Assembly (NCBI GenBank): GCA_040544425.1
Contig: JBEONO010000007.1
Coordinates: forward strand, 1 to 64,000
DNA length: 64,000 nucleotides
Reading direction: 5' to 3'
Source: Solimicrobium sp040544425
Lineage (GTDB): Bacteria > Pseudomonadota > Gammaproteobacteria > Burkholderiales > Burkholderiaceae_D
The notes under the pieces were generated by a model. The model saw only the letters and a program-made list of their open reading frames with translations, made no database searches and was not told the DNA's origin. Position numbers and translations under genes: made by a program. This document shows positions 44,148-53,227 of this stretch, in pieces; the stretch's first letter is position 1; each line of letters begins with the position of its first letter.

Positions 44148-44303
44148 GGCCTCGTTTTCTGTTGCTGTCACCGAAGGCTTCGTACATTCCTTTTTGTTTT
44201 TCCTCGGAGAGATCGGAAAGACCAATAAATTGGCTGAAGCTACGCGAGGCATTGGAGTGGATACCATAGAGTGCTGCTAAAATGTTGTCTGGTTTTTAGC
44301 AAA

Positions 44304-44317
44304 ACCATTGAAATACC
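44304..44317 (-). promoter_or_regulatory. second operator-like copy in the gntR leader (site 4)
   Basis: Read on minus, GGTATTTCAATGGT matches the core GGTATTTAAGTGGT of the other sites at 12 of 14 positions. It lies 96 bases before the regulator gene, where it could act as a roadblock or second operator. Confidence 0.55.
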
Positions 44318-44412
44318 ACCTCAAGGTGGTCGCCACCGAATGTGCTGCGACCGGAACTGTAAATACAAGTAGGAGTTATTTTGCTGACCAAAAAACTAAC
44401 AGAAGGCTTGCA

Positions 44413-45147
44413 ATGAGTAGCCTGTTAAATGACTTCAAGCCGGACGCTGCCAGTGCCACGCCGCTGTATCTGCAACTGTCCAACAAGTTGGCAACAGCGA
44501 TTCACAGCGGGATCTGGCAGCCTGATGAAGCACTGCCGTCAGAGCGCACCCTGTCAGAAGAATTAAATATTTCCCGCGTCACCGCTCGCAAGGCAATTGA
44601 TATTTTATGCGAGCGCGGTCTGCTCACCAGAAAACAGGGCTCGGGCACGTTTATTACCCCGAAGCTGGAACAGCCCCTGTCAAGATTGACCAATTTCAGT
44701 GAAGAGTTGCGCCAGCGCGGCTTTGCGCCTGGTTCAGAATGGTTGTCACGCGAAACCGGGATCGCGGCACCCGAGGAAATTTTGTCACTGGGACTGTCGC
44801 CCAACACCATGGTGTCGCGCTTAAAGCGTTTGCGCACGGCTGACAATGTCGTGATGGCGATTGAAAACAGTACGGTGCCGGCCCAGTATCTGCCCAATCC
44901 GAAACTGGTGACCGACAGCTTATATGACTACCTGGACAAACACGGCGCCTCGCCGGTGCGCGCGCTGCAACATATCCGCGCAGTGAATGCGACGGCCGAG
45001 CAGGCCAAACTGGCTGGCATCAAAGCCGGTGCGGCGATGCTGTTTATTACCCGCGTCGGCTTTCATGCCAATGGCAGTGCGATCGAATTAACGCACTCGT
45101 ATTGCCGCAGCGATTATTACGATTTTGTAGCGGAGTTGTTTCGATGA
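44413..45147 (+). CDS. GntR/UTRA-family regulator of GlcNAc use (NagR/NagQ-like)
   Basis: The product has 244 residues from ATG 44413; an open frame back to 44308 has no homology. The winged helix (about 15-82) contains LPSERTLSEELNISRVTARKAIDIL and the wing KQGSGTFI. The C-terminal UTRA domain (about 100-240) would bind a sugar phosphate such as GlcNAc-6-P or GlcN-6-P. It heads the nagA-nagB-ABC-GH3 operon, overlaps nagA (ATGA), and sits under operator sites 3 and 4, so it is the natural repressor of the sites described here. Confidence 0.9.
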   Translation: MSSLLNDFKPDAASATPLYLQLSNKLATAIHSGIWQPDEALPSERTLSEELNISRVTARKAIDILCERGLLTRKQGSGTFITPKLEQPLSRLTNFSEELRQRGFAPGSEWLSRETGIAAPEEILSLGLSPNTMVSRLKRLRTADNVVMAIENSTVPAQYLPNPKLVTDSLYDYLDKHGASPVRALQHIRAVNATAEQAKLAGIKAGAAMLFITRVGFHANGSAIELTHSYCRSDYYDFVAELFR

Positions 45148-46280
45148 GTGAAAATCAGGCTGCAAGCCGATTGACGACGGTGCCGGGAAATATTCTCACG
45201 CCAGCAGGCTGGGTGCTGGGTGCGGTGAATTTTGATCAGCGCATTGACGCGATCACGGGCGAGCCGGTTGATCCGCAACAGAATGATCATCCGTATATTC
45301 TGCCCGGCTTTATCGACCTGCACGTGCATGGCGCAGGCGGTAAAGACATCATGGACGCGGATGATGCCGCCGAAGTGGTGGCGCGCAAACATGCGCAACA
45401 CGGCACGACCAGTCTTCTTGCCACCACCATGACAGCACCGATGGCCGATCTTGAAAAAGCACTGCAGGGGATCGGCAAGGCTGTGCAGCACCGCAGCAAA
45501 GGCATGGCACGCGTGCTCGGCGTGCATCTGGAAGGTCCCTACGTCAATCCGCACAAGTTGGGTGCGCAACCCGATTATGTGCAGACCGCCACGCTTGGCG
45601 ATGTGCAGAATCTCAATGCGATCGCCCCGATCAGGTTAATCACCGTCGCACCCGAGATGGGCGACAATCTGGCGCTCATTCGCGAGCTGACCGGACTGGG
45701 TATGCGGGTCCAGCTCGGCCATACGCTGAGCACCTATGAAACCGCGGTGGCGGCGCTGGAAAACGGCGCGACCGGTTTTACGCATTTATTTAACGCCATG
45801 TCGCGGCTGGATCATCGCGCACCCGGCGTGGTTGGCGCAGCGCTGGCCCATGCCAGTTATTCGGAAATTATTCCTGACCTGCTGCATGTCCATCCCGGTG
45901 CCATCAAAGCTGCCATGCGCGCCATCCCGCATCTGTATTGCGTCACGGATTCGACCGCGGCATCCGGTATGCCGGACGGTCAATACATGCTGGGTCGTCA
46001 GGTGGTGCACAAATGTATGGGCGGTGTACGACTGGAAGACGGCACGCTGGCGGGCAGTGCGCTGACCATGGATCAGGCCTTGCGCAATCTGGTCAGTATT
46101 GGCCTCGATCTGGCTGATGCCTCAAAACGGGTTTCAACTTATGCGGCCGACTATATGGGCTTGCCTGAGCGCGGGCGTCTGCAGATTCAAAGTTATGCCG
46201 ATCTGGTTGTGCTGGACAGAAAATTGAACTTAATCGCTGTGTATGTTGAAGGAGAAAAAATTGACCTCGTTAATGCATAA
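45144..46280 (+). CDS. nagA: N-acetylglucosamine-6-phosphate deacetylase NagA
   Basis: The product has 378 residues from ATG 45144, which overlaps the regulator stop (ATGA). The amidohydrolase motifs are H60-V-H62 (FIDLHVHGAGG), metal ligand E130 in HLEGPYVNP, H193 (LGHTLST), H214 (THLFNAMS) and catalytic D269 (CVTDSTAASG). It removes acetate from GlcNAc-6-P to give glucosamine-6-P. It overlaps the next gene by 20 bases. Confidence 0.95.
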   Translation: MSENQAASRLTTVPGNILTPAGWVLGAVNFDQRIDAITGEPVDPQQNDHPYILPGFIDLHVHGAGGKDIMDADDAAEVVARKHAQHGTTSLLATTMTAPMADLEKALQGIGKAVQHRSKGMARVLGVHLEGPYVNPHKLGAQPDYVQTATLGDVQNLNAIAPIRLITVAPEMGDNLALIRELTGLGMRVQLGHTLSTYETAVAALENGATGFTHLFNAMSRLDHRAPGVVGAALAHASYSEIIPDLLHVHPGAIKAAMRAIPHLYCVTDSTAASGMPDGQYMLGRQVVHKCMGGVRLEDGTLAGSALTMDQALRNLVSIGLDLADASKRVSTYAADYMGLPERGRLQIQSYADLVVLDRKLNLIAVYVEGEKIDLVNA

Positions 46281-47283
46281 AGAAGCCTGTGCCTCAGCTG
46301 AATTTGTCAGTGCACAAATTGCCGGAGAAGGCGCACGCTTTGCAGAACTGGGCGCTGCGTTACGCGCCAATAATCCGCAAACTGTATTGACTATCGCACG
46401 TGGCAGTTCTGATCATGCCGCCGCCTATGCCGCGTATCTGATCATGTCGCGTCTGGGCCGGATTGTGGCCTCATTGCCGATGTCGCTGGTGACCTTGATG
46501 AACGCGCCGCTGCAGGCCAAAAATGCGCTGGCGATTGCCATTTCACAGTCGGGACAAAGTCCGGATGTGATCGAGCCAATCCGTTATTTTCGCGAGGGCG
46601 GCGCAACGACGGTCGCGCTGGTCAATGACGCCAGTTCACCGCTGGCAAAACAGGCCGAGTGGTGCATGCCTTTGCATGCCGGGGTTGAAAGCAGTGTTGC
46701 TGCAACCAAAAGTTTTATTACCAGTCTGGTGGCTGGTGCCCAGCTGGCAGGTCATTGGCAGAATGATGCCAACTTTTTGGCGGCACTGGCTGACTTGCCC
46801 GCTTCACTGGAAGCAGCCACCAATCTGGATTGGGATGAAGCGATTGAGGTACTGACCCCGGCAAATAATATTATGGTGGTCGGTCGCGGAATCAGTTTTC
46901 CGATTGCGCTGGAAGCGGCCTTGAAATTCAAGGAAACCTCGTCCATTCAGGCCGAAGCGTTCAGCGGTGCTGAAATCAAACACGGGCCGATGGCCCTGAT
47001 CGATGATGGTTATCCGCTGATGATTTTTGCGACCCGCGGACCGACGCAGGCCGGGTTAATCAAACTGGCCGAAGAAATGCGTGGGCGCGGTGCGCGCGTG
47101 TTACTGGCAGCACCGGCAGATATTGCTGAACGCAATCTGACGATCCCGACTGCAACGACGCCGGATCTGGATCCGATCGTAGCGATTCAGGCGTTTTATA
47201 TGATGGCAGCCAAACTTTCTTTGGCGCGCGGTTTGAATCCTGACCAGCCACGTCATCTGAGCAAAGTCACCAAAACCAATTAA
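46261..47283 (+). CDS. nagB-II: glucosamine-6-phosphate deaminase, SIS-domain type (NagB-II)
   Basis: The product has 340 residues if it starts at TTG 46261, which is six bases after a clear GAAGGAG site. ATG 46273 is the alternative and gives 336. Two SIS domains are seen: TIARGSSDHAAAYAAYL with ISQSGQSPDV, and VGRGISFPIALEAALKFKE with SGAEIKHGPMAL. It has no glutaminase domain, unlike GlmS, so it is the isomerising deaminase that yields fructose-6-P and ammonia. It replaces classical NagB, which is absent here. Confidence 0.9.
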   Translation: MTSLMHKEACASAEFVSAQIAGEGARFAELGAALRANNPQTVLTIARGSSDHAAAYAAYLIMSRLGRIVASLPMSLVTLMNAPLQAKNALAIAISQSGQSPDVIEPIRYFREGGATTVALVNDASSPLAKQAEWCMPLHAGVESSVAATKSFITSLVAGAQLAGHWQNDANFLAALADLPASLEAATNLDWDEAIEVLTPANNIMVVGRGISFPIALEAALKFKETSSIQAEAFSGAEIKHGPMALIDDGYPLMIFATRGPTQAGLIKLAEEMRGRGARVLLAAPADIAERNLTIPTATTPDLDPIVAIQAFYMMAAKLSLARGLNPDQPRHLSKVTKTN

Positions 47284-47316
47284 GTCTGTTGCTTCTTCAA
47301 CCCGGGATGTAAAACA

Positions 47317-48606
47317 ATGAACACTGCGTGGCTGGCGTCATTTTGTAAAAAAATTGGAATGACCGCTTTATTATTGCTCGCAGCCTGTGCATTTTCACTG
47401 CCTGCCAGTGCCAGCCCGGAGCGACAAAAAATTGAATTCTGGACTTTAAGCATGAAGCCCAAATTCATTCCGTATTTTCAGCAGGTGGTGCATCAATTCG
47501 AATTACTGCATCCGGATATTCAGGTCGAGTGGGTTGATTTTCCCTGGGATATTTTGCAGTTGAAACTGATCACGGCAATCGCAGCGGGAACACCACCTTC
47601 CCTGGTCAATCTGAATGTACCCTGGGCGGAAGAATATGCGCGTGACAGCCTGATTGTGCCGGTTGACGCGATGATGCTCAATAAAGCCATGTACTCCAGG
47701 GTTGCGCTGGAAGACCTGACCTTTAACGGGCATATTTATGGCTTCCCGCATTACAGCAATGTGAATGTGATTGCCTATAACACGGCGATCTTTGCTGAGG
47801 CGGGACTGACTGTTGCACCCAAAAGTCTGGATGAAGAACTGGCGTTTTCCAGGCAGATTTATGCGCGCACCGGAAAAGCCGGTTATGCCCCGACCCTGGG
47901 AAAGATCGACAGTTTTTTTCTGCAACAGGGCCTGGCAATCATCGAAGGCAGGCGTGCGGTATTTAATTCACCCCAACATGTGGCACTGGTAAAAAAACTG
48001 GCTGATGCCTATCAGGCTGGTGGGCTGTTAAAAGACAAGTTATTTTCCGAGGACAGTTTCCCCGCGGTGATTGATGCTTACAAAGGCGGCCGCCTGGGTA
48101 TGATGGTGTCCGCGCCGACCGCGATCAAGCGCATTCAGATCGATGCCAAAGACGTGTATGCCGTGACCAAAGTGGCCCCGGCTCCTCTCGGTCCAACCCA
48201 CATTGCCGATGGCGGCTGGATGTTTCATTACGCCGTGCCACGCGGTGTCGATCCCAGGCTGTATCCGGCAATCGCAAAGTTTGCCGATTTCCTGACCAAT
48301 GATGCCAATCAGCTGGAGTTTGCCAGGATCGCCGGTGTGATGCCCACCACCGTCAAGGCGCTGGCCGATCCGTATTTCATGCAGGTTGGGCCCAATGCCG
48401 GTGCCGATGAACAGGCCAGGCCGATTGCTGCCGAATCGATGAAGTACTCGCGCAGCGTCTACGTCGCCGGACTGGAAGATTACGATGAAATGCGCCGGGT
48501 CCTGGTGAAAGCCGTGGAAGCGGGCATGACGGGTAAACAAGACGTCAAGAAAGCGCTCGACGAAGCCGTAGTGATCTGGAATAAAAAGTTAGCCAAGCGA
48601 GTCTAG
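47317..48606 (+). CDS. ABC sugar-binding protein (lipoprotein)
   Basis: The product has 429 residues. The hydrophobic N-terminus ends in LLAAC, a lipobox that would lipidate Cys24; a signal-peptidase-I site after ASA is the alternative. The mature protein is a family-1 extracellular solute-binding protein, with KIEFWTLSMKPKF at the start and WVDFPWDILQLKLITAIAAG typical of sugar binders. It lies 33 bases after the deaminase gene and four before the first permease. Context points to GlcNAc or chitobiose as ligand. Confidence 0.9.
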   Translation: MNTAWLASFCKKIGMTALLLLAACAFSLPASASPERQKIEFWTLSMKPKFIPYFQQVVHQFELLHPDIQVEWVDFPWDILQLKLITAIAAGTPPSLVNLNVPWAEEYARDSLIVPVDAMMLNKAMYSRVALEDLTFNGHIYGFPHYSNVNVIAYNTAIFAEAGLTVAPKSLDEELAFSRQIYARTGKAGYAPTLGKIDSFFLQQGLAIIEGRRAVFNSPQHVALVKKLADAYQAGGLLKDKLFSEDSFPAVIDAYKGGRLGMMVSAPTAIKRIQIDAKDVYAVTKVAPAPLGPTHIADGGWMFHYAVPRGVDPRLYPAIAKFADFLTNDANQLEFARIAGVMPTTVKALADPYFMQVGPNAGADEQARPIAAESMKYSRSVYVAGLEDYDEMRRVLVKAVEAGMTGKQDVKKALDEAVVIWNKKLAKRV

Positions 48607-48610
48607 CCAA

Positions 48611-49489
48611 ATGAAATCTCCTGCCCTAACTAAACAAACTCTTCAGGCCTATTTATTTTTGCTGCCGGCCTTGATCCTGCTATTGTTGTTCGCGCTCTGG
48701 CCAGTTGGCTTTGGGTCTTTTCTGGCCTTCACCGATTTCAGTCTGGTCAAGGAAGTGCATTGGGTCGGCTTCGATAATTTCCGCTATATCTTCGACAACG
48801 AGATGTTTTTAACCGGGATGAAAAACTCCCTGCTGTTTTTGCTGATCGTACCGTTTATTCAAATCGGTGCCATCACCCTGGCGGTGCTGGTCAATAACCA
48901 GTTGCACGGCATCCGATTTTTTCGCGCCGCGTTTTATGTGCCGGTGGTAACGACCGTCTCGGTAGTCGGGATCATGTGGGGTTTCATGTTCCACGAGCAG
49001 GGCACCTTGAATTTTATCCTGATGAAAATTCACGCAGTCAATGCGCCGGTCGGCTGGCTGTCTGATGATGCGATCGCCATCTTCGCCATCATGTTCGTGA
49101 CGCTGTGGCGTGGCCTGGGCTGGTATATGGTGATGTATCTGGCCGGTCTGCAATCCATCCCTTCGGAAATGCAGGAAGCCGCGATTCTGGATGGCGCGAA
49201 CCGCTGGCAGCGCTTTTGGAAGATCACCGTGCCGATGCTGTATCCGACCATCATGGTGTGCACCATTATGTCGGTCCTGGCGGCGTTGAAAGCCTATCAG
49301 GAAGTGGACGTGCTGACCCAGGGCGGTCCGATGAATTCCACTTTCACTGCCTTGTATTACACCTACGACCAGGGTTTGAAACATCTTAAACTGCCGCGCG
49401 GTCTGGCGGCCAGTCTGGTGGTGTCGATCTTCTGTATCGGAATCGCGATGCTGTGTTTGCGCTTTCTGAAACCCAAGCACAGGAATTGA
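48611..49489 (+). CDS. ABC sugar permease, MalF type
   Basis: The product has 292 residues. Six membrane helices are seen, with the EAA loop QEAAILDGANRWQRFWKITVPML that docks on the ATPase. The N-terminus LQAYLFLLPALILLLLFALWP is typical of the first permease of CUT1 importers. It ends two bases before the second permease start, forming a heterodimeric channel with it. Confidence 0.92.
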   Translation: MKSPALTKQTLQAYLFLLPALILLLLFALWPVGFGSFLAFTDFSLVKEVHWVGFDNFRYIFDNEMFLTGMKNSLLFLLIVPFIQIGAITLAVLVNNQLHGIRFFRAAFYVPVVTTVSVVGIMWGFMFHEQGTLNFILMKIHAVNAPVGWLSDDAIAIFAIMFVTLWRGLGWYMVMYLAGLQSIPSEMQEAAILDGANRWQRFWKITVPMLYPTIMVCTIMSVLAALKAYQEVDVLTQGGPMNSTFTALYYTYDQGLKHLKLPRGLAASLVVSIFCIGIAMLCLRFLKPKHRN

Positions 49490-49491
49490 CC

Positions 49492-50319
49492 ATGATGAGC
49501 AATCCGGCAAAAACTCTGAACGCAGTGGGGCAGTATCTGATCCTGAGCGCATTGGCCATCCTTTGCATCTTTCCATTCTGGTGGACTTTTGTGACGGCGA
49601 TTTCGACCGAGGGCAATATCTTTGCCTTCCCGCCGACGTTTTGGCCGCAGGCCCCTTCGCTGGAAAATTTTATTGAAGTGTTTCGTTCGATACCGATGTG
49701 GCTGTTCTACCGCAATTCGCTGATCATCACGGTCTCCACCGTATTCTGGAAACTGCTGGTCTGTTCGCTGGCTGCGTATCCGCTGGCGCGCATGAAATTC
49801 AAAGGCAGCAGGCTGGTGTTCGGATTGATTATCGCGACCATGGTCCTGCCATCGGAAGTCAACTTTTTGACCAACTTCATCACGCTCACCAAGCTGAGTC
49901 TGGTTAATACCTACACGGGTGTGATTTTGCCCAATGTCGTCAATGCGGTCTCGATTCTGTTACTGAAACAGGCCTTTGAAGAAGTGCCGCAGGATTTGAT
50001 TGACGCTGCGCGCGTGGATGGCGCGAGCGAATGGATCATCTTCTGGAAAATCGTTCTGCCATTGATTACGCCGTGGCTGGCGACTGTCGGTATTTTATCG
50101 GCCGTGGAAGCGTGGAACGAATATATCTGGCCGTCGATCGTGCTGAGCAAGCCTGAATCATTTCCCCTGTCAGCCGGTATTCTGTATTTGCGCGGCGCCT
50201 ACGGCAGCAGCACGCGCGTGGTGGCTGCCGGGACGATCCTGACCATTGTGCCGATATTAATCGCCTTCCTGTTTACGCAACGTTTCTTTATGCGCGGCAT
50301 GGATGGCGCAGTCAAATAA
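49492..50319 (+). CDS. ABC sugar permease, MalG type
   Basis: The product has 275 residues from ATG 49492; the frame back to 49453 is inside the previous gene. Six membrane helices and the EAA loop IDAARVDGASEWIIFWKIVLPL are present, as is the MalG-type IFPFWWTFVTAIST start and the C-terminal FMRGMDGAVK. It pairs with the MalF-type permease. A GGGACC-type ribosome site precedes the ATPase gene 27 bases later. Confidence 0.92.
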   Translation: MMSNPAKTLNAVGQYLILSALAILCIFPFWWTFVTAISTEGNIFAFPPTFWPQAPSLENFIEVFRSIPMWLFYRNSLIITVSTVFWKLLVCSLAAYPLARMKFKGSRLVFGLIIATMVLPSEVNFLTNFITLTKLSLVNTYTGVILPNVVNAVSILLLKQAFEEVPQDLIDAARVDGASEWIIFWKIVLPLITPWLATVGILSAVEAWNEYIWPSIVLSKPESFPLSAGILYLRGAYGSSTRVVAAGTILTIVPILIAFLFTQRFFMRGMDGAVK

Positions 50320-50346
50320 ATTAGAAAATTTTAAGGGACCGGGGAC

Positions 50347-51477
50347 ATGTCGCAGGTAAAACTTTCAAACATAGTCAAGCATTATGACGACGGCACCGCA
50401 GTCATTCGCGGCATCAATCTGGATATTCGCGACGGCGAATTCGTGGTGTTTGTCGGACCGTCCGGCTGCGGAAAATCGACCCTGCTGCGCATGATTGCCG
50501 GCCTCGAAAGCATCACTGGTGGCGAACTGTCGATCGGCGGCAAAATTGCCAACGATGTGCCCCCCGCCAAGCGCGGTCTGGCGATGGTGTTTCAATCGTA
50601 CGCCCTGTACCCGCATATGTCGGTGTATGAAAATATGGCATTCGGATTAAAACTGGCTGGCATGAAAAAGGCCGAGGTGGACGATGCCGTGCAACAGGCG
50701 GCCGCGATTTTGCAGATTGCCCATTTATTGAAGCGCAAACCAAAAGATCTTTCGGGCGGCCAGCGCCAGAGGGTGGCGATTGGCCGTGCGATTGTGCGCA
50801 AACCGGACGTGTTTTTGTTTGATGAGCCGCTCTCCAATCTCGATGCCAGCCTGCGCGTGCAGATGCGTCTGGAAATCAGCCGCCTGCATCAGGAGTTAAA
50901 GACCACCATGATTTACGTCACGCACGATCAGGTCGAAGCGATGACCCTGGGTGAACGGATTGTGGTGTTCAACGGCGGTCATATCGAGCAGGTCGGCAGT
51001 CCGCTTGAGTTGTATGATCATCCGGCCAATTTATTTGTCGCGGGATTTCTGGGTGCGCCGAAAATGAATTTTTTCCCGGCTCAGGTTGAGGCGATTGCTG
51101 AAAATGAAGTGACGCTGAAACTGTCTGACGGAACGGTGATCCATGTTGAGACGCAGAACGTCCCGGCATCAATTAAGGTAGCCGATGCAGTGACACTGGG
51201 CATACGTGCCGAGCATCTGGTGCTCAAGACCAATGCGGGCGTCGAGCGCAATCACATTCAGGTCAAGGTGGCGCTGGTCGAACATCTGGGTGACTCCTGC
51301 ATTGCCTATGCGCGTGTCGAAGGGATGGGCGAAATGGTGGCGATCAAACAGTCGTCGGAAAACGCGACGCTGAAATCGGGCGATCTGGGTCAGCTGGTTT
51401 TACCCGCCAATCGCTGCCATTTATTTGATAAGAACGGTCACGCCTGTCAGCGCGTCCGACAAGAGAAGAAAGCGTGA
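50347..51477 (+). CDS. ABC sugar importer ATPase (MsmK/UgpC type)
   Basis: The product has 376 residues. Walker A GPSGCGKST (37-45), signature LSGGQRQRVAIGRA, Walker B VFLFDEPLSNLDA and the switch His in YVTHDQVEAM are all intact. The C-terminal TOBE/regulatory domain (about 240-376) is typical of CUT1 ATPases. It powers the importer formed with the two permeases and the binding protein, all encoded in this operon, so the system is complete. Its stop overlaps a GTG of the GH3 gene. Confidence 0.93.
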   Translation: MSQVKLSNIVKHYDDGTAVIRGINLDIRDGEFVVFVGPSGCGKSTLLRMIAGLESITGGELSIGGKIANDVPPAKRGLAMVFQSYALYPHMSVYENMAFGLKLAGMKKAEVDDAVQQAAAILQIAHLLKRKPKDLSGGQRQRVAIGRAIVRKPDVFLFDEPLSNLDASLRVQMRLEISRLHQELKTTMIYVTHDQVEAMTLGERIVVFNGGHIEQVGSPLELYDHPANLFVAGFLGAPKMNFFPAQVEAIAENEVTLKLSDGTVIHVETQNVPASIKVADAVTLGIRAEHLVLKTNAGVERNHIQVKVALVEHLGDSCIAYARVEGMGEMVAIKQSSENATLKSGDLGQLVLPANRCHLFDKNGHACQRVRQEKKA

Positions 51478-51479
51478 AT

Positions 51480-53006
51480 ATGGAAATCAGTATCCGAAAA
51501 AAAATCGGTCAATTATTTATGGTCGGCTTCGATGCTCTGGAAGTGAATGAGCATATCACACGCATGATTCAACACTACCATGTCGGTGGCGTGATTCTGT
51601 TCCGTCGCAACGTCGATTCGCCTGAACAACTTGCCAGACTGTGCCGTGAACTGCAGGAAGTCAATGCCAGGGTCAGCGACAAGCCCTTGCTGATTGCGAT
51701 CGATCAGGAAGGTGGCATGGTGATGCGGGTCAATCGCGGCGTGACGCCGATCCCCTCCGCGATGGCTTTCCAGGAAGCCGGTTCAGTGGATGATTGCGAG
51801 CAGCTCAGTCGCATCAGTGCGGAAGAAATGCGCCAGCTCGGCATCAATATGAATCTGGCTCCGGTATTGGACGTCAATAACAATCCGAATAATCCCGTGA
51901 TCGGTGTGCGTGCCTATGGCGAAGATCCGGACACCGTCATTGCTTACGGCATGGCGGCGCTGCGTGGCATCGAGGCGACCGGTCTGGTGGCCACCGTCAA
52001 GCATTTCCCCGGACACGGCGACACCGCCAGCGATTCCCATTACAGCATGCCGGTGGTCCCGCACGACCGGGAGCGCCTGAATCGCGTCGAGCTGCCGCCA
52101 TTTATCGCCGCGATCGAACAGGGCGTACCGGCGATCATGACGGCCCATGTGGTATTTCCGGCGATCGAACCACAGCCGGATTTGCCAGCCACCTTGTCCA
52201 AAGCGGTGCTGACCGGTTTGTTGCGTGAGGAGCTGGGCTTTCACGGCGTCATCATTACCGACTGTCTGGAGATGGCTGCAATCGCCGAGGGCGTTGGTGT
52301 CAGCCAGGGGGCCGTAGCGACATTGCAGGCCGGTGCCGATATCGTGCTGGTTTCCCATCTGGAGCAACGGCAGGCAGCAGCGCTGGAGGCGGTCATCAAT
52401 GCCGTTGAAAGTGGCGCAATCGCACTCAATGCCATCGACGATTCTTTCCGGCGCGTGCAAGCACTTAAAACGCGCGACGCGATTACCGGCTGGCGTAATT
52501 TACCCGCGGTTCCGCAGGGACTGATGCAGCCCGATGCGCTGCAACTGGCGGCAAGAGTACAGAAGGCGGCATTGCGCGTGAAGGGCAGCTTTCGGCCGTT
52601 GCAGAAAAATACGGCGATTGCGTTAATCACGGTTGAAATGCGCTCGCGTACGGAAGTTGACGAAGTCGTGGCCTCTGAGCGCAGCTCGCTGTTACCTGGC
52701 CTGCTGAATGCCGGTTTTGAGGTAGTTGAATACATCCTGGCGTTTGATGCGCTTGAATCCGAATCGGCGGCTGCGCTGGCCTTTGCGGCAAAGTCACAAC
52801 AGATCATCATACAAACCTACAACGCGACAATTTCCCAGACCCAGCAGGCATTGCTGGCTGCCTTGCCGCACGACAGACTGTGGCTGGTAGCGGGTCGTTT
52901 GCCCTATGACCTTGATCTGGTCCCCGATGCCCAAGGGCGATTGGCCAGTTTTGGCTGTCAACCTGCTGCTTTGCTCCCTGTGGTCGAAAGGCTGATTTCC
53001 TCTTAA
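51480..53006 (+). CDS. cytoplasmic GH3 beta-N-acetylglucosaminidase, long form
   Basis: The product has 508 residues from ATG 51480; GTG 51474, overlapping the ATPase stop, is the alternative. The NagZ-like barrel has DQEGGMVMRVNRG, K174-H175-FPGHGDT with the His of DSH187 as general acid/base, and nucleophile D261 in IITDCLEM. It is about 170 residues longer than NagZ, with an alpha/beta C-terminal domain. There is no signal peptide, so it probably splits imported chitobiose to GlcNAc. NagZ-type cell-wall recycling is less likely in this context. Confidence 0.88.
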   Translation: MEISIRKKIGQLFMVGFDALEVNEHITRMIQHYHVGGVILFRRNVDSPEQLARLCRELQEVNARVSDKPLLIAIDQEGGMVMRVNRGVTPIPSAMAFQEAGSVDDCEQLSRISAEEMRQLGINMNLAPVLDVNNNPNNPVIGVRAYGEDPDTVIAYGMAALRGIEATGLVATVKHFPGHGDTASDSHYSMPVVPHDRERLNRVELPPFIAAIEQGVPAIMTAHVVFPAIEPQPDLPATLSKAVLTGLLREELGFHGVIITDCLEMAAIAEGVGVSQGAVATLQAGADIVLVSHLEQRQAAALEAVINAVESGAIALNAIDDSFRRVQALKTRDAITGWRNLPAVPQGLMQPDALQLAARVQKAALRVKGSFRPLQKNTAIALITVEMRSRTEVDEVVASERSSLLPGLLNAGFEVVEYILAFDALESESAAALAFAAKSQQIIIQTYNATISQTQQALLAALPHDRLWLVAGRLPYDLDLVPDAQGRLASFGCQPAALLPVVERLISS

Positions 53007-53227
53007 ACCCTTCTGATTTCAGATGGTATTACGGCAATTTTGTAGGGTTAATCTTACAAAGGCATACATTTTTTTGCTTGTTTTAATCTGCGTTTTTGTC
53101 TAAATTGAACTTTGTTGTTTAACGCGTATCGAATAACACTTCCTACTTTTATCTCATTGATTAAAAATTGTGCATTTCCCGTTACTTGTTTTTTGGGGGG
53201 AAATCTGTTTTTTTGAGCACAAATTCA

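Noticed and set aside
44291..44330. Hairpin-like repeats in the gntR leader as a riboswitch
   Set aside because: The stems are short and match no known sugar-phosphate riboswitch layout; the operator explanation is simpler.
48809..49576. 255-codon frame opposite the ABC permease genes
   Set aside because: Spans two well-supported genes in antisense and has shadow-like composition.
51783..52460. 225-codon frame opposite the GH3 gene
   Set aside because: Fully antisense to conserved catalytic regions; no independent evidence.
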